NCBI GenBank assembly: GCA_024693415.1
Contig: JAILKX010000196.1
Span: forward strand, 1 to 7,844
Direction of reading: 5' to 3'
Origin: Bacilli bacterium
Lineage (GTDB): Bacteria; Bacillota_I; Bacilli_A; RFN20; CAG-826
DNA: 7,844 nucleotides
The notes beneath the pieces are model-generated. The model did not search any database, was not told the DNA's origin, and saw only the letters and a program-made list of their open reading frames with translations. Shown piece by piece: positions 1 to 6,057 of the stretch. Each line of letters starts with the position of its first letter. Position 1 is the stretch's first letter. The translations under genes were made by a program, and so were the position numbers.

Positions 1-1
1 C

Positions 2-886
2 GAGGATTGCCACCAGAGGTTGGAACTCAACCCGATGCGCATCCTCGACTGCAAGGTCCCCGAGGATCAGAAGATCGCGCAAGGCGCCCCGAAGATGAAG
101 GATTACCTCTCCTTGGAGGCCGGCAAGCGGTTCTATGAGACGTTATCGATCCTCAACGACCTCGACATCGAATACGAAATCGATGACGGGCTCGTCCGCG
201 GGCTCGACTATTACGGACACATCGTGTTCGAGGTCCACGCCAAAAGCGACGCCGGAAAGGATTACGGCGCATTGCTCGGCGGCGGGCACTACGATGGGAT
301 GCTAGGACAATTCGGCGGCCCCGCCGACATCGACCACGGCGTCGGATTCGCCTGCGGCGTCGAGCGCATCTACTCGGTCATGAAGGACAACGACATGCTC
401 GAGGGGACAAGCGAAGGCATCGACATCTACGCGATGCCGCTAGGAGCGGAGGTCCAAGACGGACTCAACAAGCTCTGCGAAGCGATCCGCGACCTCGGCT
501 ATTCCGTCCTGCTCCCGAATAAGTCCGGAAAGCTCGGCGCGATGTTCAAGAAAGCCGAGCGCTCGGGCGCGAAATTCGCGCTGATCCTCGGCGAGGACGA
601 GATGGACCGCGGCGTGGTCCAGATGAAGAACCTCGAGACCAAGACGCAGGAAGAGGTCAATATCGACGACTTGGTCGATTACCTCGACGAGGCGTTCGGC
701 GAAAGCGAAGATGACGGCTGCGGATGCGGCCATCATCACGACGGCGATCACCATTGCTGCCACGAGGGCGAGGAAGACCACGAATGCTGCCATGGCGAAG
801 GCCACCATCACGAGGATGGCGAAGAGCATGAATGCTGCCACGGAAAAGGCCATGGCTGCTGCAAAAACCACAACGAAGAAGAGTGA
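2..886 (+). CDS. hisS: Histidyl-tRNA synthetase, 3' part, with Cys/His-rich C-terminal tail
   Basis: Charges tRNA-His with histidine in the cytoplasm (class II synthetase, dimer in known members). The frame is open from base 2 and already mid-protein, so roughly the first 180 residues lie upstream; the TTG at 20 is an internal Leu codon. Numbering from base 2: residues 64-71 LVRGLDYY are the HisRS signature with the catalytic Arg; 93-98 GGGHYD correspond to the usual GGGRYD loop; 113-122 GVGFACGVER are class II motif 3; about 138-232 form the HGTP anticodon-binding domain. Normal HisRS ends near here. This one continues with an acidic linker and a 55-residue tail (240-294) made only of Cys, His, Asp, Glu, Gly, Lys and Asn, with four Cys-Cys pairs. 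The stop is TGA at 884-886; aspS begins 22 bases later, as in the common hisS-aspS pair. The enzyme identity is secure; a metal-binding role for the tail is inferred. Confidence 0.95.
   Translation, partial: EDCHQRLELNPMRILDCKVPEDQKIAQGAPKMKDYLSLEAGKRFYETLSILNDLDIEYEIDDGLVRGLDYYGHIVFEVHAKSDAGKDYGALLGGGHYDGMLGQFGGPADIDHGVGFACGVERIYSVMKDNDMLEGTSEGIDIYAMPLGAEVQDGLNKLCEAIRDLGYSVLLPNKSGKLGAMFKKAERSGAKFALILGEDEMDRGVVQMKNLETKTQEEVNIDDLVDYLDEAFGESEDDGCGCGHHHDGDHHCCHEGEEDHECCHGEGHHHEDGEEHECCHGKGHGCCKNHNEEE
719..883 (+). repeat. Degenerate Cys-Cys-His repeats encoding the HisRS tail
   Basis: This in-frame stretch encodes 55 residues with 10 Cys, 15 His, 16 acidic residues and 10 Gly. Each of the four Cys-Cys pairs is written TGCTGC (755, 785, 833, 857) and preceded by a His two residues earlier, giving HHCCH, HECCH, HECCH and HGCCK. 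The best DNA match is between 779-805 and 827-853, which differ at only a few positions and both encode HECCHG(E/K)GH; a weaker copy starts at 749. This looks like a coding repeat grown by duplication. Such composition is known from metal-binding tails of other bacterial proteins (for example SlyD and HypB), but the ligand here is unknown. Confidence 0.75.
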
Positions 887-908
887 AACTCTCAAGGAAC
901 CATAAACT

Positions 909-2654
909 ATGGAAAGAACTGATTTCGGCGGAAACCTCCGCCTAAGCGACGTCGGCAGGGAAGTCGTCCTGTGCGGCTGGGTATCGACCAGGCGCAACCT
1001 CGGCTCGCTTTTGTTCATCGATCTCCGCGACAAGAGCGGCTATGTTCAGCTCGTGAGCGACCACCCCGAGGATTTCCCGGACGTCAGGAACGAATACGTC
1101 GTCCAGGCCTTCGGCACCGTCAGGAAGAAAGACGTCCCGAACCCCAATCTCCCGACCGGCGAGATCGAGGTGTATCTCAGCAAACTAGTGGTGGTCAACA
1201 AAGCGGTCAACCCGCCGTTCATCATCGCCGATAAGACCGATGCGCTCGAGGATACCCGCCTTCAGTACCGCTATCTCGATTTGCGCCGTCCATGCCTCCA
1301 GAAGAAGCTCCGCATCCGCGCCGCGATCGTCAAGGCATGGCACGAATATTTCGACAACAACGGCTTCCTTGAAGTCGAGACCCCGATCCTGAACCTTTCT
1401 TCGCCGGAAGGCGCGCGCGACTACCTCGTCCCGTCCCGCCTCCACCATGGATGCTTCTACGCCTTGCCGCAATCGCCGCAGCTCTGGAAGCAGCTCCTGA
1501 TGGTCGGCGGCATCGAAAGGTACTACCAGGTCGCGAAATGCTTCCGCGATGAGGACCTCCGCGCCGACAGGCAGCCCGAATTCACCCAGCTCGACGAAGA
1601 AGTCTCCTTCATGAGCATGGATCAGATCCTGAGCCTCAACGAAGGATTCCTCGCCAAGGCGTTCAAAGACGTCCTCGGCGTCGAGATCGAATTGCCGCTC
1701 CGCCGCATGAAATTCTGGGACGCCATGGACAATTACGGCTCCGATAAGCCCGACACCCGCTATGGTTTGCTTCTCCGCGACCTAAAGCCGGTCATGGAGA
1801 AGACCTCGTTCGAGGGATTCAAGGGCGCCGACTACATCAAAGGCATCGTCGTCCCCGGCGTCGCCAAGGAAACCTCGAGGAAAGTCCTGGATTCGCTCCA
1901 GCTCGAGGCCCGCAAGTTCGGCCTCAAGGGCGTAATGAGCCTCAAATTCGAAGGCGGCGCGCTTTCCGGGTCATTCCTCAAGTTCATGGACGAAGGCGCT
2001 CAGAAGGCCCTTATCGAGCTTCTGGAGCTCAAAGAGGACGACCTCCTGCTCTTCGCCTCCAGCTCTTCCCGCCGCGGCATCGACTTCGGCATGGGCGCGC
2101 TCCGCACGCTCTACGCGAAGAAGCTGAACCTCATCAAGCCCAATACCTACGACCTGCTCTGGGTCGTCGATTTCCCGATGTTCGACCCCGTCGAGGGCGA
2201 GCCGGGCCGCTATACCGCGGAACACCATCCCTTCACCCGTCCCCGCGACGAGGATCTCCCGCTTCTTGACACGAAGCCCGAAGAAGTCCTCGCCTATGCC
2301 TACGACATCATCATCAACGGCTATGAGGCCGGCGGCGGAACCCTCCGTATCTACGATCACGACATCCAGTGGAAGATCTTCAACCTCCTCGGCCTCAGCG
2401 ACGAGCAGGTCGCCGAGAGGTTCGGCTGGTTCATCGACGCGTTCCAGTATGGCGCGCCCCCGCACGGCGGAATCGCCTTCGGTTTGGACCGCCTCGCGAT
2501 GATTATGTCGGGCACCGACAACATCCGCGACGTCGAGGCCTTCCCGAAGAACCTTCAGGCGGTCGACCCGATGTCACACGCCCCGGCAACGGTGGACAAA
2601 GACCAGCTCGATTGCGTGTCAATCGCAGTGGTGGATGAAGACCCTAATATATAA
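909..2654 (+). CDS. aspS: Aspartyl-tRNA synthetase, bacterial type
   Basis: Cytoplasmic class II enzyme that attaches aspartate to tRNA-Asp (or tRNA-Asp and tRNA-Asn if non-discriminating, which I cannot decide). It has 581 residues, close to the usual ~590 of bacterial AspRS. Residues 1-105 are the OB-fold anticodon-binding domain (CGWVSTRRNLG at 22-32). Residues 167-176 PEGARDYLVP are the flipping loop, 188-191 QSPQ the aspartate pocket, and 212-231 motif 2 beginning FRDEDLRADRQPEF. About 285-415 is the GAD insertion typical of bacteria, 471-483 carry GYEAGGG, and 521-533 are motif 3 with Arg528. The C-terminus FPKN...DPM..AP matches the family ending. The ATG at 909 has an AAGGA (894-898) ten bases upstream and follows hisS by 22 bases, so the two are probably co-transcribed. 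It ends in TAA within an AT-only palindrome. Confidence 0.98.
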   Translation: MERTDFGGNLRLSDVGREVVLCGWVSTRRNLGSLLFIDLRDKSGYVQLVSDHPEDFPDVRNEYVVQAFGTVRKKDVPNPNLPTGEIEVYLSKLVVVNKAVNPPFIIADKTDALEDTRLQYRYLDLRRPCLQKKLRIRAAIVKAWHEYFDNNGFLEVETPILNLSSPEGARDYLVPSRLHHGCFYALPQSPQLWKQLLMVGGIERYYQVAKCFRDEDLRADRQPEFTQLDEEVSFMSMDQILSLNEGFLAKAFKDVLGVEIELPLRRMKFWDAMDNYGSDKPDTRYGLLLRDLKPVMEKTSFEGFKGADYIKGIVVPGVAKETSRKVLDSLQLEARKFGLKGVMSLKFEGGALSGSFLKFMDEGAQKALIELLELKEDDLLLFASSSSRRGIDFGMGALRTLYAKKLNLIKPNTYDLLWVVDFPMFDPVEGEPGRYTAEHHPFTRPRDEDLPLLDTKPEEVLAYAYDIIINGYEAGGGTLRIYDHDIQWKIFNLLGLSDEQVAERFGWFIDAFQYGAPPHGGIAFGLDRLAMIMSGTDNIRDVEAFPKNLQAVDPMSHAPATVDKDQLDCVSIAVVDEDPNI

Positions 2655-2663
2655 AATATATTA
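2645..2663. repeat. AT-only palindrome at the aspS/tkt boundary
   Basis: A perfect 8-base inverted repeat, TAATATAT then AAA then ATATATTA, contains the aspS stop codon (TAA, 2652-2654). It is the start of a 57-base AT-rich gap in otherwise GC-rich DNA. The gap ends with a strong Shine-Dalgarno, AAGGGAGG (2694-2701), ten bases before the tkt ATG. An all-AT stem is too weak for an intrinsic terminator and has no T run. It could be a protein site, or part of a tkt promoter (TATAAA 2650-2655 and TATATT 2657-2662 resemble -10 boxes), but I see no matching -35. Confidence 0.5.
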
Positions 2664-2711
2664 AACCAACCATATATCTACTGAACAATTACTAAGGGAG
2701 GAAAGTGGGAA

Positions 2712-4688
2712 ATGGCTTCTAAAAACATTGACAAGCTAGCGATCGGCGCGATGCGCAGCCTTGTGATCGACCAGATCAACAAGGCGAATTCGGGCCACCC
2801 TGGCATGGCGCTCGACGCCGCGCCGGCGATGTATGCTCTCTTCCGCGACCATTTCGTCGCGGACCCAAAGGATCCATCTTGGATCAATCGCGATAGGCTC
2901 GTCTTCTCGTCCGGCCACGCATCCTCTTTGCTCTATTCGTGCCTGCATCTTGCGGGTTACGACCTCTCGATGGACGACCTGAAGCAGTTCCGCCAGCCCC
3001 ATTCGAAAACCCCGGGTCACCCCGAGATCGGCGTCACCCCCGGCGTCGATGCCGGAGCCGGGCCATTGGGCCAAGGCATCGGCCAGGGCGTCGGCATGGC
3101 GATGGCCGAGCGCGCGATCGCGGCGACTTATCCCGATGGCGCCTCGATTATGCGCCATTACACCTACGTCCTCTGCGGCGACGGCTGCCTTGAGGAAGGC
3201 CTCTCCCAAGAGGCGATTTCCCTCGCTGGCCACTACAAGCTGAACCGCCTCATCATGTTCTATGACATGAACGGCTCCACCTTGGACGGTCCGACCGACG
3301 ATTCGCTCAGCGAAGACGTCCGCACCCGCTTCCTCGCCTGCGAGTGGAAAGTGCTCGAAGTGGAGGACGGCAACGACGTCGAGGCGATTTCCAAAGCGAT
3401 CGCCAAGGCCAAGCAGAGCCGCGTCTTCCCGACCCTCATCATCCTCCATACCAAAATCGGCTACGGCTCGCAGTTCGAAGGTTCCTCCAAGACCCATGGC
3501 GCTCCCTTAGGCGCCGAAGACGGGGCCTTCGCCAAGAAGAGATACGGCTACGAATACCCCGAATTCACCGTCCCGGAAGAGGTCTATCAGCAGTTCGCCG
3601 ATACCTTCGCCGCCCGCGGCGCTTCCGCCCATGCCGAGCATGAAAAGAAGCTCAAAGCCTTCCATGAGAATCATCCTCTGGAAGCGAAATTGTTCGATGA
3701 TTCCTTCGCTCCTGACTTCGGAGGAAGGCACCCTGACTGGTCCAAGATCGAGATCAAGGACAAGGACGCGACCCGCAATTGCTCCGGCAAATGCCTCGCC
3801 GCGGTCCATGAGGCGCTCCCGTTCGCGTTCGGCGGATCGGCGGACGTCGCCGGCTCGACCAAGACCGACGTCAAAGGCGTTTCCGCGTTCACCCGCACCA
3901 ACCCCGCCGGGAAGGACGTGAGGTGGGGCATCCGCGAATTCGCGATGTCCGCCGCGATGAACGGCATCTTGCTCCATGGCGGATTGCTCGCCTATGGCGC
4001 ATGTTTCTTCGTATTCGCCGATTATTGCAAACCCGCCCTCCGCATGGCGGCCCTCCAGGGCCTGCCGGCCATCTATATCTTCTCCCACGATTCGCTCGCG
4101 GTAGGGGAAGACGGCCCGACCCACCAGCCGATCGAGCAGCTTGCGATGCTGCGCGCCATGCCGAACGTCTCCGTCTACCGCCCGGCCGACCTCAAGGAGA
4201 CCATGGGCGCCTATGACTGCGCTTTGAAGCACCGCAAGGGGCCGAGCGCCATCATCACCTCGCGCCAGAACCTCCCGACTTTAGACGCCAGCGCGCCCGA
4301 AAAGGTCGATCTCGGCGCATATTTCGCCCTTGAATGCGATAAGCCCGACTGCGAGATCATCGCCACCGGCTCCGAAGTCTCCCTCGCCATCGAAGCGAGC
4401 AAGCTGCTCGCCGAGAAGGGCATCAAGGCCGCCGTCGTCTCGATGCCGTGCCGCGAAAGGTTCGAGGAGCAGGGCGAGGAATACCGTTCCGCCGTCCTTT
4501 GCTGCCCGCGCGAAAAGCGCATCTCCCTCGAGATGGGCGCCACCTACGGCTGGGGCGACCTCGCCGCGCTCAACATCGGCGTCGATCGCTTCGGCGAATC
4601 CGGCCCGTTCGCCAAAATCCTTCCGGAATACGGGTTCGAGGCTGGCCAGGTGGCCGAGAAGGTTGCCAATTTCATTGGCGGGAAGTAA
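2712..4688 (+). CDS. tkt: Transketolase
   Basis: Thiamine-diphosphate and divalent-metal enzyme that moves two-carbon ketol units between sugar phosphates in the non-oxidative pentose phosphate pathway. At 658 residues it is full length. The N-terminal TPP-binding domain (about 1-333) has His29, His69 (SSGHAS) and His103, and the TPP/metal motif from GDG (156-158) to Asn187 (YDMNG). His262 follows in KTHG. The pyrimidine-binding domain (about 352-520) carries Arg355, Ser376, Glu409 (GIREF), His459-Asp460-Ser461, GEDGPTHQP (465-473) and Arg518. The C-terminal domain ends with the ESGPFAKI (629-636) signature. These match the catalytic residues known from yeast and E. coli transketolase, so activity is expected. 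The AAGGGAGG at 2694-2701 fixes the ATG at 2712. The AT-rich gap after aspS may hold its own promoter. The next gene starts 9 bases after the stop. Confidence 0.98.
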   Translation: MASKNIDKLAIGAMRSLVIDQINKANSGHPGMALDAAPAMYALFRDHFVADPKDPSWINRDRLVFSSGHASSLLYSCLHLAGYDLSMDDLKQFRQPHSKTPGHPEIGVTPGVDAGAGPLGQGIGQGVGMAMAERAIAATYPDGASIMRHYTYVLCGDGCLEEGLSQEAISLAGHYKLNRLIMFYDMNGSTLDGPTDDSLSEDVRTRFLACEWKVLEVEDGNDVEAISKAIAKAKQSRVFPTLIILHTKIGYGSQFEGSSKTHGAPLGAEDGAFAKKRYGYEYPEFTVPEEVYQQFADTFAARGASAHAEHEKKLKAFHENHPLEAKLFDDSFAPDFGGRHPDWSKIEIKDKDATRNCSGKCLAAVHEALPFAFGGSADVAGSTKTDVKGVSAFTRTNPAGKDVRWGIREFAMSAAMNGILLHGGLLAYGACFFVFADYCKPALRMAALQGLPAIYIFSHDSLAVGEDGPTHQPIEQLAMLRAMPNVSVYRPADLKETMGAYDCALKHRKGPSAIITSRQNLPTLDASAPEKVDLGAYFALECDKPDCEIIATGSEVSLAIEASKLLAEKGIKAAVVSMPCRERFEEQGEEYRSAVLCCPREKRISLEMGATYGWGDLAALNIGVDRFGESGPFAKILPEYGFEAGQVAEKVANFIGGK

Positions 4689-4697
4689 AATCTATCC

Positions 4698-5033
4698 ATG
4701 GCACGCGATTACATCATGATCAATAACTACAGCCGCCTCGGCACGATGGGGATCTCTAGGCATGCCCTGGAAGCCATCGCCTCGAACGCGGTCAACAACG
4801 TCCGCGGGGCGCAGGTTTCCTCGCGCAAGGCCCTCTTCAGCGTCGACAATGGCGTCAAAGTCAGCTTCGACACCGCCGGGAAGGCCATCGTCAAGGTCGA
4901 TGTGATCATCTCCCCGAACGCCCAGGTCACCAAGGTATGCCGGGAGATCCAAGAAGAGGTCGCCAACGAGATATCGATGATGTGCGACACCGTGCCCTAC
5001 GACGTGAAAATCAATGTGAAGAGGATCGGCTAG
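4698..5033 (+). CDS. Asp23/Gls24 family protein, YqhY-like
   Basis: A 111-residue soluble protein with the alkaline-shock Asp23/Gls24 (DUF322) pattern: a short helix with ISRHALEAIASNAV (19-32), a VRGAQVSSRK turn, a beta hairpin with GVKVSFD (52-58), VKVDVIISP (65-73), then a helix with REIQEEVANEI (82-92) and the closing VPYDVKINVKRIG. Single-domain members upstream of nusB are called YqhY in Bacillus, where yqhY sits between accBC and nusB and has been linked to acetyl-CoA carboxylase control. Here acc genes are not adjacent; tkt is 9 bases upstream instead. The molecular role of the family is poorly defined. The ATG at 4698 has a weak GGGAAG (4680-4685) overlapping the end of tkt; the in-frame Met7 at 4716 has no better site. 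The position directly before the nusB block supports the assignment. Confidence 0.88.
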   Translation: MARDYIMINNYSRLGTMGISRHALEAIASNAVNNVRGAQVSSRKALFSVDNGVKVSFDTAGKAIVKVDVIISPNAQVTKVCREIQEEVANEISMMCDTVPYDVKINVKRIG

Positions 5034-5050
5034 ACCCTCTTTTCTCTTTT
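5019..5050 (+). terminator. Possible weak intrinsic terminator after the yqhY-like gene
   Basis: AAGAGG (5019-5024) can pair with CCTCTT (5036-5041) around an 11-base loop containing the TAG stop, followed directly by a T-rich run (TTTCTCTTTT, to 5050). The stem is only six pairs and the loop is long, so full termination is doubtful; partial read-through or attenuation is possible. If it works, the downstream membrane gene would need its own promoter. Confidence 0.3.
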
Positions 5051-5058
5051 GCCATCCC

Positions 5059-5544
5059 ATGAGCCGCAGCAGTGATAGGGCGGAAGCCACCAAGCGCTTC
5101 GAAAAGAACCTCGTCGCGTATCAGAAGATCGCGCTGCTTTTGATGATTCCCGCGCTGCTGTCGACGTTTTGGGGATTCGTCCCCCTCGGAAGCGCCGAGG
5201 TGAGCGCCATCATGATGCTCGGCTCCGCGCGCCTCATAAACGGCTATGCGGGCAGCTCATTCGCCTATGGCGGGGCGCTCTATTCGCTTTTCCTCCTCAT
5301 CATCTGCACCCTCTGCGCCTTCTACGCCGCCAAGGGCAAGCTCCCGTTCTACCTCGCCGGCACCTTCCTCTACGCGTTTGACCTCGTGATCGACATCATG
5401 GTCCTCGCCTTCAACCAATTCGGGCAGGGGTCGGTGTTCTCGGTCGTGATCCACTCGGTGTTCGTCGCCGGGTTCCTGGCGGGGCTGCTCGTATACCACA
5501 ACGCCAGGAAGTATCTATACGAGGAGGCGAGGCTCAAAAAATAA
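5059..5544 (+). CDS. Unrecognised four-helix membrane protein
   Basis: I do not recognise a family for this 161-residue protein. It has a charged N-terminus (RSSDRAEATKRFEK) and four hydrophobic segments, at about 22-42, 70-91, 95-118 and 126-146, with a basic, acidic C-terminal end (NARKYLYEEARLKK). There is no cleavable signal peptide or obvious catalytic motif, and short connecting loops suggest a small integral membrane protein with both ends probably cytoplasmic. Asp109 and Asp112 lie inside the third helix (DLVIDIM), the only acidic residues buried in the membrane. The codon use is GC-rich like its neighbours, and the long open frame and placement between same-strand genes support it as real. 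The ATG at 5059 lacks a Shine-Dalgarno; the preceding 25 bases are pyrimidine-rich. In related genomes this slot is usually empty, so it may be a lineage-specific insertion. Confidence 0.75.
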   Translation: MSRSSDRAEATKRFEKNLVAYQKIALLLMIPALLSTFWGFVPLGSAEVSAIMMLGSARLINGYAGSSFAYGGALYSLFLLIICTLCAFYAAKGKLPFYLAGTFLYAFDLVIDIMVLAFNQFGQGSVFSVVIHSVFVAGFLAGLLVYHNARKYLYEEARLKK

Positions 5545-5577
5545 CTTCACGCGCTTATAGCATTTGCGCGCGATTGT

Positions 5578-5586
5578 TGCTAAGAT
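5578..5586 (+). promoter_or_regulatory. Possible extended -10 promoter for nusB
   Basis: TGC followed by TAAGAT (5581-5586) fits an extended -10 (TGn plus four of six TATAAT positions). No convincing -35 is seen at 16-18 bases; TTATAG (5555-5560) is the nearest, with a long 20-base spacer. Transcription from here would begin near 5593, just before AAAAAGGA (5596-5603) and the ATG at 5611, which would exclude the ATG at 5587 as a start on this transcript. Confidence 0.3.
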
Positions 5587-5610
5587 ATGCGAGCCAAAAA
5601 GGACTTCACC

Positions 5611-6057
5611 ATGGACGAAGAGGAAATCGAAACGGTCAAAACATCACGCAACGCCCTCCAAAGCGTCGCCATGAGCGCCATTTACGATTTTTTGACGTAT
5701 CTGTCGATGAAGGAACCCATCAACGTCGAGGAGATCGTCTCCGGGCTCTGCGGGCTTCCCTATGAGGAGTGCGACTATTTCGTCAAGGCGACCCTCATCA
5801 TGTCGATCAAGCATTACGGCGAAGCGGTGGAGCTCTTCAACAAGAACATGAGGAAGTGGACCTTCAACAGGCTGAACCGCGTCGAGCAGGCCATCCTCCT
5901 GCTCTCGTACAGCCATTTCCTTTACGTAGACCCCGAGGTCGAGAAAGGCGTCGTCATCAACGTGGCCGTCAAGCTCGCCAAATCATATTTGTCCGACAAC
6001 GACTACAAATTCGTCAACGCGATTCTCGATAAGGTACTGGTAAGGGATGCTCAATGA
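5611..6057 (+). CDS. nusB: Transcription antitermination protein NusB
   Basis: All-helical RNA-binding protein that, with NusE (ribosomal protein S10), binds boxA RNA and joins the rRNA antitermination complex. The protein from this start is 148 residues, typical of NusB. The N-terminal helix TSRNALQSVAMSAIYDF (11-27) matches the family's Arg/Ala/Leu/Tyr pattern, and the C-terminal half is diagnostic: FNRLNRVEQAILLLSYSHFL (85-104), VVINVAVKLAKSY (114-126) and KFVNAILDKVL (133-143). I chose ATG 5611 because AAAAAGGA (5596-5603) lies seven bases upstream; the in-frame ATG at 5587 would add eight residues but has no ribosome binding site and abuts a possible -10. The 3' end overlaps xseA by 11 bases, implying translational coupling. 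The order YqhY - NusB - exonuclease VII is as in Bacillus, except that folD is missing and a membrane gene intrudes. Confidence 0.93.
   Translation: MDEEEIETVKTSRNALQSVAMSAIYDFLTYLSMKEPINVEEIVSGLCGLPYEECDYFVKATLIMSIKHYGEAVELFNKNMRKWTFNRLNRVEQAILLLSYSHFLYVDPEVEKGVVINVAVKLAKSYLSDNDYKFVNAILDKVLVRDAQ

Noticed and set aside
20..22. TTG as the hisS start
   Set aside because: The frame is open upstream to base 2, and the sequence around it (EDCHQRLELNP) matches internal HisRS sequence, so the gene is cut by the window edge.
711..905. Overlapping + strand frame across the Cys/His tail (64 codons)
   Set aside because: It is an Ala/Thr/Lys-rich shift of the repeat. The hisS frame continues without interruption from a conserved domain and explains the region.
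440..1033. Long antisense open frame (197 codons) across the hisS/aspS junction
   Set aside because: It is the mirror of GC-rich codons and of the Cys/His tail, with Ala/Val-rich low-complexity sequence and no family signature. The other antisense frames over aspS, tkt and xseA were rejected likewise.
2712..4688. Assignment of the long TPP enzyme at 2712 as DXP synthase
   Set aside because: Its motifs (SSGHAS, GDGCLEEG, GEDGPTHQP, ESGPFAK) and domain order are those of transketolase; the DXS signature is in the separate gene at 7504.
5550..5570. GC hairpin CGCGC/GCGCG as a terminator after the membrane gene
   Set aside because: Only five pairs with an 11-base loop and no T run after it; more likely incidental in GC-rich DNA.
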